Assembly: GCF_003345255.1 (NCBI RefSeq)
Contig: NZ_CP029331.1
Location: forward strand, 2,480,001-2,544,000
Origin: Pseudothauera hydrothermalis
GTDB taxonomy: Bacteria; Pseudomonadota; Gammaproteobacteria; Burkholderiales; Rhodocyclaceae
Direction: 5' to 3'
DNA length: 64,000 bases
Position numbers and translations under genes: made by a program. Shown here piece after piece: positions 41,647 through 52,533 of this stretch (positions are counted from its first letter, which is position 1; every line of letters starts with the position of its first letter). The notes beneath the pieces are model-generated. The model did not search any database. It had not been told where the DNA came from and was given only the letters and a program-made list of their open reading frames with translations.

Positions 41647-43154
41647 CGGCCCACCTCCTGCTTGCGGTTCCAGGCCCGCAGGGCTTGACGCGCCTGGTCG
41701 AGATCGGAAAACGGCAGGCGCCGGCCCTGCACCTCCTGATAGGGCTCATGTCCCTTGCCGGCCAGCACCACCACATCGTCGGCCGCGGCTTCGCAGATGG
41801 CCCGTTCGATGGCCTCGGCGCGGTCGACCACGCATTCCACATCCGGCCGGGCACCGGCGGCGATGGCCTCGATGATTTTCATGGGGTCTTCGCCACGCGG
41901 GTTGTCGCTGGTGATCACCACCCGATCCGCGCGCTGGCTGACCACCTCGCCCATCAACGGGCGTTTGCCCGGATCGCGCTCGCCGCCGCAACCGAACACG
42001 CAAACCACCCGCCCGCCGCGCGCCTGGGCGGTGTCACGCACCGCTTCGAGCACTTTGGCCAGCGCATCCGGCGAGTGCGCGTAATCGATGACCACCAACG
42101 GCTCGCCGACGCCGCCGACCAGTTGCATCCGGCCTTCGGGCGGCGTCAGGCGGGCCAACACCCCGATCAAAGCGTCTGCCTCCACCCCGCGCGCCAACAG
42201 CGCGCCGGCAACGGCTAACAGATTGGAAACATTGAATGGCGCCACGATGCGCACCTGCAGGTCATGACGCCGGCCCGCCCAATGGAGTGCAAAGCGCAAG
42301 CCCCCGGGCGCAGCCCGCAGCGCGTCGCCCAACAACACCCGGGCGCCGGGCACTGCATCGGCATTGGTGGCCACACGGGTGTAGGCGATCACGTCCATGC
42401 CACGATCGAGCAGCCGCCGCGCCAGAGCAAGACCGAAAGTGTCATCCACATTGATTACCGCATGGGCCAGCCCCGGCATGTCGAACAGCCGCGCTTTGGC
42501 TGCGGCATAGGCTTCCATGCTGTGGTGATAGTCCAGATGGTCGCGCGACAGATTGGTAAAGAGCGCCACATCGAAGCGCGCACCATTGACCCGCCCTTGA
42601 TCCAACCCGATGGACGACACCTCCATTGCCGCGGCTTGCGCACCGGCCGCGCAAAAACGGGCCAACTGGCGATGCAGTTCGATCGCATCGGGCGTGGTGT
42701 TGACGCCCTCCTCCAGATCACCGGGAAAGCCGCAGCCCAGGGTGCCGATGACGCCGCAGCGTACCCCAAGCTCCCCCAGTGCCTGCGCCAGCCACTGGCT
42801 GACCGTGGTTTTGCCGTTGGTGCCGGTCACCCCCGCCAGCCACAGCCGCGCCGACGGTCGGCCGTAAATTTCATCGGCCAGCTCGCCGGCCAACGACCGC
42901 AACCCACTGACCGCCAGTGCGGGCACCGCGGGCATTGGATCGGGACGGAAGCCGTCGGCATCGTCCCACAAAACTGCCGCCGCCCCCCGGGCCACCGCGT
43001 CGCCGATAAAGCGGCGACCATCGGCGCGCAATCCGGCCCATGCGGCAAATACATCGCCCGGCGTAACCTTGCGCGAGTCCGCGCTGATGCCGGTAGGCGC
43101 CACCCCGGCACGCCGAAGACTGTCAAGAATGGTGCTCACCTCAAGAGCGCTCAC
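41643..43154 (-). CDS. murE: UDP-N-acetylmuramoyl-L-alanyl-D-glutamate--2,6-diaminopimelate ligase
   Basis: 503 aa. The ATP site is [18 protein letters not shown]. The motif DNPRGEDP shows that the third residue added is meso-diaminopimelate, as expected in a Gram-negative. TNLSRDHLDYHHSMEAYAAAK is also typical. ATGA overlap with ftsI upstream and murF downstream. Confidence 0.97.
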   Translation of the reverse strand: MSALEVSTILDSLRRAGVAPTGISADSRKVTPGDVFAAWAGLRADGRRFIGDAVARGAAAVLWDDADGFRPDPMPAVPALAVSGLRSLAGELADEIYGRPSARLWLAGVTGTNGKTTVSQWLAQALGELGVRCGVIGTLGCGFPGDLEEGVNTTPDAIELHRQLARFCAAGAQAAAMEVSSIGLDQGRVNGARFDVALFTNLSRDHLDYHHSMEAYAAAKARLFDMPGLAHAVINVDDTFGLALARRLLDRGMDVIAYTRVATNADAVPGARVLLGDALRAAPGGLRFALHWAGRRHDLQVRIVAPFNVSNLLAVAGALLARGVEADALIGVLARLTPPEGRMQLVGGVGEPLVVIDYAHSPDALAKVLEAVRDTAQARGGRVVCVFGCGGERDPGKRPLMGEVVSQRADRVVITSDNPRGEDPMKIIEAIAAGARPDVECVVDRAEAIERAICEAAADDVVVLAGKGHEPYQEVQGRRLPFSDLDQARQALRAWNRKQEVGR

Positions 43155-44911
43155 ATCGCCTCCCGTGCAGGCGTATCCCCCGCGGCATGAGCCGGACGCG
43201 CCAGTTGCAGCGGCTTGAGCGGGGCATCGGGCGCCACCCCCAGGGCGCGCAATGCGCTCTCTGCGATGCGGGCAAACACCGGGGCAGCCACCGCGCCGCC
43301 GTAATGCTGGCCGGCCGACGGCTCATCGATCATCACCGCGACGATCAGCCGCGGCGCAGATACCGGCGCAAAGCCGACAAACGAGGACACATATTTGTCG
43401 GTATACCGGCCGCCTTCCAGCTTGTGCGCGGTACCGGTCTTGCCCGCCACGCGGTAGCCTGGGATTTGCGCCTTCGGTGCCGTACCGCCGGGGGCTGCGG
43501 CCATTTCCAAAATGGCGCGCATCTGCCGCGCGGTCTGTGGCGAGATGACCTGTTTGCCGGCCTTGGGCGGGCCCGCCTGACGAACCAATGACACCGGCAA
43601 CAACTCCCCGTCGCGCGCAAACACCAGGTAAGCACGCGCCAGCTGGATCAAGGTGACCGATAGCCCATGGCCATACGACATGGTGGCCTGTTCGATCGGC
43701 CGCCAGGTCTTGGGATCGCGCAGCCGCCCGGCGGCCTCGCCGGGAAAGCCCAGCCCAAGCGGCGCACCAAAGCCCAGCGCATCGTAAAAGGCCCACATCT
43801 CCTGCGGGCTGAACGTCATGGCGACCTTGACCGTGCCGACATTGGAGGACTTTTGCACCACCTGCGCCAGCGTCAACATGCCATGCCGGGAAGTGTCGTG
43901 AATGGTGGCACGGCCTATGGTCAAGCGCCCCTGCTCGGTATCGATGGGCGAATCTGCGGTGAATTTGCCGCGGTCGATGGCCAGCGCGGCCACGAACGGC
44001 TTGAGCGTGGAGCCCGGTTCAAAGGTGTCGGTAATCACCCGGTTGCGCAATTGCGCGCCGCTGAGATTGGCGCGGTTGTTGGGGTTGTAGGTGGGCGCAT
44101 TGGCCAGCGCAAGCACTTCGCCGGTGCGCGCATCCAGCACCACCACCGCGCCGGCCTTGGCCTTGTGCGCACGCACCGCCTCGCGTAGGGCGGCATAAGC
44201 CAGATACTGGATCCTGCCGTCGATCGACAGCGCAAGATCGTCGCCGTCGCGCGGCGGGCGGATCGATTCCACATCCTCGACGATCTGCCCACGGCGATCC
44301 TTGATGACCCGACGGGAGCCCGGCACCCCTGCCAGCATGCGGTCATAGGCCAGCTCCACGCCTTCCTGCCCGCGGTCTTCCACACCGGTAAAACCGAGGA
44401 TATGGGCAGCGGTCTCGCCGCCCGGATAGTAGCGTCGGTATTCCTGCTGCTGATGAATACCCGGCAACTTCAGCGCAGCGACCTTCTCGGCAATTTCTGG
44501 CGCAAGCTGGCGGCGTAGATAGACGAAATCGCGGGCACTGACCAAACGGTCGTTCAACTCGGCAACATCCATGTCGAGCAAAGCCGCGAGCGCGCGGGCA
44601 TCGGCCGGCGACAAGCGGGCGTCGGCAGGAATGGCCCAAATCGAGCGCACCGGGGTACTCACCGCCAACACCTCGCCGTTGCGGTCGGTGATGCGCCCGC
44701 GGGTGGCCGGCACCTCGATCACCCGCGCATAACGCGATTCACCTTTGGCCTGCAAGAATTCGTTGTTGAAGCCCTGCAACCAAGCCGCCCGCGCCACCAG
44801 GGCGCAGGAGCCGGCCAACAGCCCCACCAGCACCAAGCGCGCGCGCCAGGCCGGCAATTCGCGCCGCAGCAGCGGGTTATGGTTGAGCGTGACCGGCGCC
44901 GGCTTTTTCAT
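43151..44911 (-). CDS. ftsI: FtsI (PBP3), septal peptidoglycan transpeptidase
   Basis: 586 aa from ATG 44911 ([20 protein letters not shown]). One TM helix (LVLVGLLAGSCALVARAAWL) is followed by the class B PBP dimerisation domain. The transpeptidase has the active-site Ser in EPGSTLKPFVAAL, the SSN motif in VQKSSNVGTVK and KTGTAHK. It is the beta-lactam target that cross-links septal wall made by FtsW. Both ends overlap neighbours by 4 nt. Confidence 0.96.
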   Translation of the reverse strand: MKKPAPVTLNHNPLLRRELPAWRARLVLVGLLAGSCALVARAAWLQGFNNEFLQAKGESRYARVIEVPATRGRITDRNGEVLAVSTPVRSIWAIPADARLSPADARALAALLDMDVAELNDRLVSARDFVYLRRQLAPEIAEKVAALKLPGIHQQQEYRRYYPGGETAAHILGFTGVEDRGQEGVELAYDRMLAGVPGSRRVIKDRRGQIVEDVESIRPPRDGDDLALSIDGRIQYLAYAALREAVRAHKAKAGAVVVLDARTGEVLALANAPTYNPNNRANLSGAQLRNRVITDTFEPGSTLKPFVAALAIDRGKFTADSPIDTEQGRLTIGRATIHDTSRHGMLTLAQVVQKSSNVGTVKVAMTFSPQEMWAFYDALGFGAPLGLGFPGEAAGRLRDPKTWRPIEQATMSYGHGLSVTLIQLARAYLVFARDGELLPVSLVRQAGPPKAGKQVISPQTARQMRAILEMAAAPGGTAPKAQIPGYRVAGKTGTAHKLEGGRYTDKYVSSFVGFAPVSAPRLIVAVMIDEPSAGQHYGGAVAAPVFARIAESALRALGVAPDAPLKPLQLARPAHAAGDTPAREAM

Positions 44912-45174
44912 TCGCCTAGCTCCACAACGATCATCTGACCGGAGACCGGCGCACGCATGCCCAGCGTCTCGCGCGCCATGCGTTCGATGCGCGCATGAGC
45001 GGCCCAGGTGCTTTGTTCGAGCTGCAACTGCCCCCACTCGACTTCGAGCGCGCGGGCGCGCGCCTGCTCACGCTCCAGCTCGGCGAACAGCTTGCGCGCC
45101 TGGTGCTGCGCGGCCACTACCCCCAGGGCGCTGGCCACCACCAAAGCAAGGATGAAAGCGCCCAGACGGATCAT
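44908..45174 (-). CDS. ftsL: FtsL, divisome bitopic membrane protein
   Basis: 88 aa. TM helix [24 protein letters not shown], then a coiled coil ([46 protein letters not shown]) ending in a short tail. Sequence is weakly conserved in this family, so the call leans on topology, length and position between rsmH and ftsI. Confidence 0.9.
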   Translation of the reverse strand: MIRLGAFILALVVASALGVVAAQHQARKLFAELEREQARARALEVEWGQLQLEQSTWAAHARIERMARETLGMRAPVSGQMIVVELGE

Positions 45175-46106
45175 GCCGCCTCCGTGCGTTCGGCCACCCG
45201 CATCACCGCGCTGCGCGCGCGGGGGTTGGCCGCCACCTCGGCCTCGGACGGCCGCACCGCCTTGCCCACCAGGACGAGCCGCGGCTTGGGAAGCTGGTCG
45301 GCCCGCAAAGGCAGGCGCGCAGGCAAGCGGTCAGCACGAGCTTGATCGCGCATGAAACGCTTGACGATGCGGTCTTCGAGCGAATGAAAACTGATCACCA
45401 CCAGACGCCCCAGGGGGTTGAGCCGGGCTACCGCCTCCGGCAGCACCCGGCTCAGCTCTTCGAGCTCCTGATTGATGAAAATCCGTAAAGCCTGAAAGCT
45501 GCGCGTCGCCGGGTGCTGACCCGGCTCGCGTGTACGGACCGCCTTTTCCACGATCGCGGCAAGTTGTCCAGTGGTTGCAACAGCCCCCCTTGTCCGAGCA
45601 GCTGCAATCGCCTTTGCAATCGCATGAGCAAACCGTTCTTCGCCATATTCCCTGAGCACCTCCGTGATTTGTCCGACCGACGCCTGCGCCAGCCATTGCG
45701 CCACGGTCTGGCCGCGGCTCGTATCCATGCGCATGTCCAGCGGCGCATCGAAGCGAAAACTCATGCCGCGCGCGGCATCGTCCAGTTGCGGCGAAGACAC
45801 GCCCAGATCGAGCAACACGCCATCCACCTTCGCCACCCCTAACGCATCGAGTTCATCGCCCAGCGCGCTGAACGGCGCATGCACCAGGGTCAGGCGCCCA
45901 TCGTCCAACGACCGCCCCGCCGCGATCGCCGCCGGATCGCGATCGAAGGCGATCAACCGGCCGGCGGCACCCAGCCGCGCCAGAATCGCCCGGCTATGCC
46001 CACCGCGGCCAAAAGTGCCGTCCACATACACACCGTCCGGCCTGACCGCCAGCGCGTCCAACGCCTCTTGCAGCAGGACGCTGACATGTTGTTGCGCAGC
46101 GCTCAC
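45171..46106 (-). CDS. rsmH: RsmH (MraW), 16S rRNA m4C1402 methyltransferase
   Basis: 311 aa from GTG 46106, which overlaps the mraZ stop (GTGA); the reading further upstream runs through mraZ in another frame. [14 protein letters not shown] starts the conserved part, with the SAM site [17 protein letters not shown] and [27 protein letters not shown]. The end [17 protein letters not shown] is a family signature. Confidence 0.96.
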   Translation of the reverse strand: MSAAQQHVSVLLQEALDALAVRPDGVYVDGTFGRGGHSRAILARLGAAGRLIAFDRDPAAIAAGRSLDDGRLTLVHAPFSALGDELDALGVAKVDGVLLDLGVSSPQLDDAARGMSFRFDAPLDMRMDTSRGQTVAQWLAQASVGQITEVLREYGEERFAHAIAKAIAAARTRGAVATTGQLAAIVEKAVRTREPGQHPATRSFQALRIFINQELEELSRVLPEAVARLNPLGRLVVISFHSLEDRIVKRFMRDQARADRLPARLPLRADQLPKPRLVLVGKAVRPSEAEVAANPRARSAVMRVAERTEAA

Positions 46107-46546
46107 AGGGCAAGGCTCTCGAATCCGAGCGGCAAGGCATCGCTGTCGATGTGCTGCATCGCTTCCAATTGCTGCTGCCAACCGGCATCGGACCACAGCT
46201 CGAAATGAGAGCCCTGGCCCACCAGCCACACCTGCTTGTCAAGTTGCGCCCACTGCCGCAAAGAGGGGGCGACCAGCACCCGTCCGGCCGCATCCGGGGT
46301 TTCGGCCTGCGCAAAGCCCACCAGCAAGCGCTTGAGCGCCGCCGTGGCCTTGTCCAACCCTGGCATCGCAGCGATTTTTTGGCTGATCGGCTCCCAGGCG
46401 GCCTGCGGGTAGATCAACAGGCAGCGATGCGGGTGAGCGGTAATGACCAGGGGCGCGCCATCGGGCACCAGCGCATCGCGATGCCGCGCGGGAATCGCCA
46501 AGCGACCCTTCGCATCGAGACTGAGCGCAATCGCACCCTGGAACAT
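46103..46546 (-). CDS. mraZ: MraZ, transcriptional regulator of the mra/dcw cluster
   Basis: 147 aa, first gene of the cluster. Two SpoVT/AbrB-like halves carry the DXXXR motif: [18 protein letters not shown] and [13 protein letters not shown]. In the second half the usual Asp is altered, as the sequence reads AAGRVLVAP. In E. coli MraZ represses its own promoter by binding repeated GTGGG boxes; four such boxes lie just upstream here. Confidence 0.94.
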   Translation of the reverse strand: MFQGAIALSLDAKGRLAIPARHRDALVPDGAPLVITAHPHRCLLIYPQAAWEPISQKIAAMPGLDKATAALKRLLVGFAQAETPDAAGRVLVAPSLRQWAQLDKQVWLVGQGSHFELWSDAGWQQQLEAMQHIDSDALPLGFESLAL

Positions 46547-46581
46547 TGACCCCCCTGAGCTGACCGGTGCAGTGCCTTTTT

Positions 46582-46616
46582 GACACTTTCACCCACTTTT
46601 CTCCACCAATCCCCAC
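46582..46616 (-). promoter_or_regulatory. Four MraZ-binding boxes at 10-bp spacing
   Basis: On the minus strand, 5' to 3': GTGGG (46616-46612), GTGGA (46606-46602), GTGGG (46596-46592) and GTGTC (46586-46582), each exactly 10 bp from the next. This fits the known MraZ operator of direct repeats with 5-nt spacers. They begin at the -10 element and run downstream of it, so MraZ binding would block the promoter. Confidence 0.85.
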
Positions 46617-46643
46617 TCTAGTGGAAAGAGCCAACCCGGTCAA
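46615..46643 (-). promoter_or_regulatory. Sigma-70 promoter of the mraZ (dcw) cluster
   Basis: On the minus strand TTGACC (46643-46638) and TAGAGT (46620-46615) are separated by 17 nt. The -10 overlaps the first MraZ box. The rest of the 46644-46804 gap up to the rnpB terminator shows nothing further that I can name. Confidence 0.75.
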
Positions 46644-46804
46644 GGCCGATCCCGGCAGCTTTCCCGTTGTGACACAATGACTTACGAACACACCGCGTCC
46701 CTGCCATAAACCCTGAAAAATCAAGGCACATAGCAGATTTACAAGCAAGGCGGCGCGTAAAACGCTGCGTTGCAAGCCTGAGGTGGGGAAAAGTGGGATA
46801 AGCG

Positions 46805-46827
46805 AAAAAACGTGGGACACGCCCACG
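46805..46827 (-). terminator. Rho-independent terminator of rnpB
   Basis: Read on the minus strand, CGTGGG (46827-46822) and CCCACG (46816-46811) form a perfect 6-bp stem with a 5-nt loop, followed by six T (46810-46805). It lies 23 nt beyond the mature 3' end of the RNA. Confidence 0.8.
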
Positions 46828-46850
46828 CCAAGACATGGCAGAAAGTTGGA

Positions 46851-47390
46851 GGGGAAGTTCGCCGATAAGCCGGGTTCTGTCGAACGGCAGCGGTTTGTAC
46901 CGTGCCGCTGGGCAATCATTCCTCTTGGCGCCGTGTTACCACGACGCTCCAGCAGCCTACCCGGGAGCGGCGCGAGCCACGCCATGGCTCCCCTATTTGG
47001 CCTTGCCCCGGATGGGGTTTGCCGTGCCGGTCCTGTTACCAGTCCCGCGGTGGGCTCTTACCCGATCGCGCTTGCGCGCGCTCCGAAACCACGCCGACGC
47101 GCGGCTTCGCACCGTTTCACCCTTACCTGATCCGGCTGGCGCGGCTTTCGCTGCACCAGCCGCTGCCGCTTCCGCGGCAGCCTCCCTCCGCGCCGAAACG
47201 CGAAGCCTCCTCTTCAGGAGGGGACTTTGCCACCTAGCGGCGGCCAAGCCCGGACGGCCATCGGCGGTCTATTCTCTGTGGCACTTTCCGTCGCCTCACG
47301 GCGCCCGGCCGTTAGCCGGCATCCTGCTCTGCGGGGCCCGGACTTTCCTCTGCACATCAATGGGTGCAGCGATTGCCTGGCGAACTTCCC
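46851..47390 (-). ncRNA. rnpB: RNase P RNA (class A), unusually long
   Basis: The minus strand begins GGGAAGTTCGCCAGGCAATCGC and ends CGGCGAACTTCCCC, so the two ends pair as helix P1. Hallmark core pieces are present: AGAGGAAAGTCCGGGC, ACAGAGAATAGACCGCCGATGGC, GGTAAGGGTGAAACGGTGCG, AGAGCCCACCGCG, GGTAACAGG, CGGCAAACCCCATC, GGAGCAAGGCCAAATAGGGG and CGACAGAACCCGGCTTATCGG. The gene is about 540 nt against 350-450 for most class A RNAs. The extra sequence is in the P12 region (about 47060-47240) and has several GC-rich hairpins. Confidence 0.96.
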
Positions 47391-47398
47391 AGGCTGAC

Positions 47399-47404
47399 AG
47401 TATA
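47399..47404 (-). promoter_or_regulatory. Likely -10 element of rnpB
   Basis: TATACT on the minus strand lies 8 nt ahead of the RNA 5' end, the right place for a -10 box. The hexamer 17 nt further up (ACGACC, 47427-47422) is a poor -35. Confidence 0.5.
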
Positions 47405-47407
47405 GCG

Positions 47408-47836
47408 TCAGCGCGCGTTCTGGTCGTTCGCGGGTTCAAACACCGGCGCTTCGTCACGCAACCGGAACGCCCCCACCAGCGGGCCGGGCGGTGCATCGGC
47501 TTGGTTGGCCCAGTCCTGCACTAGGCATTTGTCGGTACTGGCCAGATACCAGCGCTGGCCCTGATGGAGCGCCCAGAGCCGATCGCCGGCTTCATAAACT
47601 TCCATATCGACCAGTCTGGTCGGCCCTGGATGAATTCTGACTTTGCGCTGACACGCCGGCAGCCGGGAGACCACAACGAATTGGTTGACCTCGCCGCTCC
47701 AGAAGTAAGGCTGTTCGCGGACAAGAATCACCGCGTGCTCCTTGCCTTCGACCATGAAGGCGGTGGCGCTGTTTTCGCAGGCGGCCAACAGCGGCAAAAG
47801 CGCCAGCGCGGCAATACGGCGCAGGACTGCAGACAT
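47408..47836 (-). CDS. Putative lipoprotein of unknown function
   Basis: 142 aa from ATG 47836. Signal peptide with lipobox: MSAVLRRIAALALLPLLAAC. The mature part holds FMVEGKEHAVILVREQPYFWSGEVNQFVVVSRLPACQRKVRIHPGP and is short and mostly beta. It follows pyrC on the same strand by 17 nt and may be co-transcribed. No family name can be given. Confidence 0.72.
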   Translation of the reverse strand: MSAVLRRIAALALLPLLAACENSATAFMVEGKEHAVILVREQPYFWSGEVNQFVVVSRLPACQRKVRIHPGPTRLVDMEVYEAGDRLWALHQGQRWYLASTDKCLVQDWANQADAPPGPLVGAFRLRDEAPVFEPANDQNAR

Positions 47837-47853
47837 GAGGATGCACTCCCAGT

Positions 47854-48888
47854 TCAGGCCAGACGCCACGCGACGGTTTCACCCGCCCGCAACGGCACCA
47901 GCGGATCATGTTCGAGATATGGGTAGGCAGCGGGCACCTGCCACGGCTCACGTTTCAAGACTATGGTATCGGCATTCGGCGCCAAGCCATAAAAGGCTGC
48001 GCCATTCAAGCTGGCAAAAGCCTCCAGACGATCCAGCGCGCCCGCCGCGTCGAACACTTCAGCATACAGTTCGATACCGGCATGGGCGGTATAACACCCG
48101 GCGCAGCCGCACGCCGCTTCCTTGGCGCTCTGCGCATGCGGCGCGGAGTCGGTGCCGAGAAAGAACCTGGGACTGCCCGAAGTTGCCGCCTCGACCAGGG
48201 CGACACGATGGGACTCGCGCTTGAGTACCGGCAGGCAGTAATGATGCGGCCGGATGCCGCCGGCAAAGATGGCGTTGCGGTTCAGTAGCAAATGATGCGC
48301 AGTGATGGTGGCGCCGATGTTGTCGCCGCCCGCGCGCACGAAAGCTGCGGCATCGGCCGTAGTGATGTGTTCGAAGACCACGCGCAGCGCCGGGAAGCGT
48401 TCGACCAGCGGCGCCAGCACACGCTCGATGAACACCTGCTCGCGGTCGAACACGTCGACTTCGGCCCCGGTCGCCTCGCCATGCACGCACAGCACCAGCC
48501 CCACTTTTTCCATGCGCTCCAGGAGCGGGTAGATTTTCTCGATTGCCGTCACGCCGGCATCTGAGTTGGTGGTGGCGCCGGCCGGGTACAGCTTGGCGGC
48601 GACGATCGCCCCACTGGCCTTGGCGCGGTCGATCTCGTCCGGCGGCATGTTGTCGGTCAGATACAGACTCATCAACGGTTCGAAGCGCAAACCGTCAGGC
48701 ACTGCGGCCAGAATACGCTCGCGATAGGCAAGCGCCTGCGCGGTGGTAACCACCGGCGGACGCAGGTTAGGCATGATCAGCGCACGACCGAAGCGCCTTG
48801 CTGTATGCGGCACAACCGCGGCGAGCGCAGCGCCGTCGCGCACATGCAAATGCCAGTCGTCAGGGCGGATCAGGGTGATCGAAGTCAT
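47854..48888 (-). CDS. pyrC: Dihydroorotase (class II)
   Basis: 344 aa from ATG 48888. Metal ligands HLHVRDG at the start, the carbamylated Lys in [13 protein letters not shown], His in [11 protein letters not shown] and FEHITT, and Asp in [15 protein letters not shown]. It closes the ring to dihydroorotate in pyrimidine synthesis. The length is that of E. coli PyrC. Confidence 0.97.
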   Translation of the reverse strand: MTSITLIRPDDWHLHVRDGAALAAVVPHTARRFGRALIMPNLRPPVVTTAQALAYRERILAAVPDGLRFEPLMSLYLTDNMPPDEIDRAKASGAIVAAKLYPAGATTNSDAGVTAIEKIYPLLERMEKVGLVLCVHGEATGAEVDVFDREQVFIERVLAPLVERFPALRVVFEHITTADAAAFVRAGGDNIGATITAHHLLLNRNAIFAGGIRPHHYCLPVLKRESHRVALVEAATSGSPRFFLGTDSAPHAQSAKEAACGCAGCYTAHAGIELYAEVFDAAGALDRLEAFASLNGAAFYGLAPNADTIVLKREPWQVPAAYPYLEHDPLVPLRAGETVAWRLA

Positions 48889-48974
48889 GCTGTGGTCAGT
48901 TTGGCGGATGAATGAGGGAGGCGGCGCATGGCCGCAGCGTCCGGCCGAGCCGGTCGCTGCATTATAGGCGCCGT

Positions 48975-49835
48975 TCAATCCGCCTTGAGCGCCAGCGCGC
49001 GGGCGTAGAGCGCATTTTTGGGCGCGCCGGTGATCTCGGCCGCCAGCCGCGCCGCCACCTTGGTCGGTAACTCGGCAAGCAATAAGGCCAGCACCCGCTC
49101 TGCCTCGGCATCCAGCCCGGTTCTCGGCGCAGCCCCTTCGAGCACCAACACAAACTCGCCACGCTGGCGGTTCGGATCCGCTGCCAGCCAGCCGGCCGCC
49201 TCCTCCAGTGGCAGCAACACGCTTTGCTCATGCAGCTTGGTCAGTTCGCGGGCAATCAACACCCGACGCCCAGGTTCCAACAAGCTGGCCAAGTCCTGGA
49301 CACAGGCCAGCACCCGGTGCGGCGCCTCGTAGAACACCAGCACATCCGGGTCGTCACGCAGCGCCTCGATGACGGCACGTCGGGCCGCAGGTTTGGGCGG
49401 CAGAAAACCGACGAAGCGAAATCCCCGCTCGCCCAAGCCGCTGATCGACAGCGCAGCCACTGCCGCACACGGGCCGGGGACTGCGACCACCGCAAAGCCC
49501 GCCGCGCGCACCCGGGCCACGGTGCGGGTGCCCGGATCGGACACCCCAGGCGTGCCCGCATCGCTGATCAAGGCCACCGAGCCGCCCTCTTGTAGCAGAC
49601 GCAGAACCTCGCCAGCGGCCGACTGCTCATTGTGCTCATGCAGCGCCAAGGTGCGGGTGCGAATACCATAGGCATCCAACAGGCGCTGACTATGCCGCGT
49701 GTCTTCGGCCGCCACCGCAGTCACCGCACTCAACACGGCGACCGCGCGCGGACTGATGTCGTGCAGATTCCCAAGCGGTGTGGCCACCACATACAATGAC
49801 GGCGTACTTGAAAGCGGGATCACTGCCTCACGCAT
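48975..49835 (-). CDS. rsmI: RsmI, 16S rRNA 2'-O-methyltransferase (C1402)
   Basis: 286 aa from ATG 49835. [61 protein letters not shown] and [13 protein letters not shown] are family signatures. It methylates the same nucleotide C1402 as RsmH (m4), whose gene is also in the window. The start codon shares a CATG with that of yraN on the other strand. Confidence 0.96.
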   Translation of the reverse strand: MREAVIPLSSTPSLYVVATPLGNLHDISPRAVAVLSAVTAVAAEDTRHSQRLLDAYGIRTRTLALHEHNEQSAAGEVLRLLQEGGSVALISDAGTPGVSDPGTRTVARVRAAGFAVVAVPGPCAAVAALSISGLGERGFRFVGFLPPKPAARRAVIEALRDDPDVLVFYEAPHRVLACVQDLASLLEPGRRVLIARELTKLHEQSVLLPLEEAAGWLAADPNRQRGEFVLVLEGAAPRTGLDAEAERVLALLLAELPTKVAARLAAEITGAPKNALYARALALKAD

Positions 49836-50247
49836 GAAACGATTCCTCGAGGGCCTGCAAAGCCCGATTGTCAATGCCGCGGCCGCCGGCACGCAAGCGC
49901 GCGGCGATGCCGCCGAAGCCTTGGCGGCGCGCTTTCTCAGCGACCGCGGCGTGCGCGTGCTCGCACGCAAGGTGCGCTGCCGAGGCGGCGAAATCGATTT
50001 GATCGCGCAAGACGGCGAAACCGTGGTATTCGTCGAAGTCCGCCTGCGCAGCAACGCCCGCTTTGGCGGCTCAGCGGCCAGCATTTCCGGCTGCAAAAGG
50101 CGGCGCATCATTCATGCAGCAAGCTGGTGGCTGGCCGGTGCCGGCAAATCGATGGCGCATCGCCCGTGCCGTTTCGATGCTATCTTGATGAGCGCGCTGG
50201 ATGCGCAAACCATCCAATGGCTGCAAGGTGCATTCGATGCCGATTGA
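49834..50247 (+). CDS. yraN: YraN family (UPF0102) endonuclease-like protein
   Basis: 137 aa from ATG 49834. [50 protein letters not shown] has the Asp/Glu residues (GEIDLI, FVEV) of the restriction-endonuclease fold. The usual motif VEVK/R is intact. Activity of the family is not settled. The gene is followed by diaA and dolP as in E. coli, where these sit next to rsmI. No clear RBS precedes the ATG. Confidence 0.87.
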   Translation: MKRFLEGLQSPIVNAAAAGTQARGDAAEALAARFLSDRGVRVLARKVRCRGGEIDLIAQDGETVVFVEVRLRSNARFGGSAASISGCKRRRIIHAASWWLAGAGKSMAHRPCRFDAILMSALDAQTIQWLQGAFDAD

Positions 50248-50273
50248 GCCGTTGCGAGCGCTTGGCTTGGTAA

Positions 50274-51643
<1,370 letters not shown>

Positions 51644-51695
51644 GGCGAGCGCAACCGGCACCTGCCAGGAGCGATGGAACTGTTGCGCGGTGGAC

Positions 51696-51724
51696 TTGGC
51701 GCGCGTGCGCGTGGTTGATATAAT
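51696..51724 (+). promoter_or_regulatory. Strong sigma-70-type promoter of rpsU
   Basis: TTGGCG (51696-51701), 17-nt spacer and a perfect TATAAT (51719-51724), 41 nt ahead of the rpsU ATG. The spacer is GC-rich, so the AT box stands out. Confidence 0.82.
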
Positions 51725-51765
51725 CGCGCTCTTTCTGTCCACCAGACTCCTCAAGGAAGTACGCA

Positions 51766-51978
51766 ATGCCGGGTATTCGCGTCAAGGAAAACGAGCCGTT
51801 TGAGGTTGCGATTCGCCGCTTCAAGCGCACGATCGAAAAAACCGGTGTGCTCACTGAACTGCGCGCGCGCGAGTTCTACGAAAAGCCCACCGCCGAGCGT
51901 AAACGCAAGCTGGCCGCTGCAATCAAGCGCAACCTCAAGCGTCTGCGCAGCCAAACCCTGCCGCCCAAGCTCTACTGA
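51766..51978 (+). CDS. rpsU: 30S ribosomal protein S21
   Basis: 70 aa, normal length. Very basic: [28 protein letters not shown] and [35 protein letters not shown] lies 9 nt before the ATG. It is the first gene of the rpsU-yqeY-dnaG-rpoD cluster, with a terminator right after it. Confidence 0.98.
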   Translation: MPGIRVKENEPFEVAIRRFKRTIEKTGVLTELRAREFYEKPTAERKRKLAAAIKRNLKRLRSQTLPPKLY

Positions 51979-52002
51979 GTTTTCCGGTACTGACCGCAGA
52001 CG

Positions 52003-52046
52003 GCGCACCCGGCGCGAGATCGTCGATCTCGCCCGGTGCGCTTTTT
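52003..52046 (+). terminator. Rho-independent terminator between rpsU and yqeY
   Basis: A long GC-rich stem (GCGCACCCGG... with ...CCGGTGCGC; inner GCGAGATC/GATCTCGC around GTC) is followed by five T (52042-52046). It would let rpsU be expressed much more than the genes behind it, as in the E. coli macromolecular synthesis operon. Confidence 0.88.
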
Positions 52047-52068
52047 GCGTTTCCGCACGGAGCAATCG

Positions 52069-52515
52069 ATGTCTCTCAAAGCCCGCATCCAGGACGACAT
52101 GAAGGCGGCGTTGCGCGCCAAAGATGCCGCGCGCCTTTCAGCCATCCGCCTGCTGCTCGCCGCCGTCAAACAGCGCGAAGTCGACGAGCGCACCGAACTG
52201 GACGATCCGGCGATCGTCTCGGTGGTTGAAAAACTGGTCAAGCAACGGCGTGACGCCGCCGCGCAATACGAAGCCGCCGGCCGTGCCGAACTGGCCATGG
52301 CCGAGCGTTTCGAGATCGAAGTACTCGCCGCCTACCTGCCCGCTCCGCTCAGCGCCGAAGAAATCGACGCCGAAATCGCCGCCGCCATCGCCGCCTGCGC
52401 CGCGACCTCACCGGCCGACATGGGCAAAGTCATGAACCTGCTCAAGCCCCGCCTGAGCGGGCGCGCGGACATGGCGGAGGTATCGCGCAAACTGCGCCAA
52501 GCGCTATCCAACTGA
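52069..52515 (+). CDS. yqeY: GatB/YqeY domain protein
   Basis: 148 aa from ATG 52069. SLKARIQDDMKAALRAKDAARLSAIRLLLAAVKQREVDER opens the family domain, which resembles the tRNA-binding tail of GatB. AAAIAACAATSPADMGKVMNLLKPRLSGRADMAEVSRKLRQAL is the second half. Its function is unknown; it may help mischarged tRNA handling. It sits between rpsU and dnaG, the usual place. Confidence 0.93.
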   Translation: MSLKARIQDDMKAALRAKDAARLSAIRLLLAAVKQREVDERTELDDPAIVSVVEKLVKQRRDAAAQYEAAGRAELAMAERFEIEVLAAYLPAPLSAEEIDAEIAAAIAACAATSPADMGKVMNLLKPRLSGRADMAEVSRKLRQALSN

Positions 52516-52533
52516 CCCGTTATCGCGCCGTCG

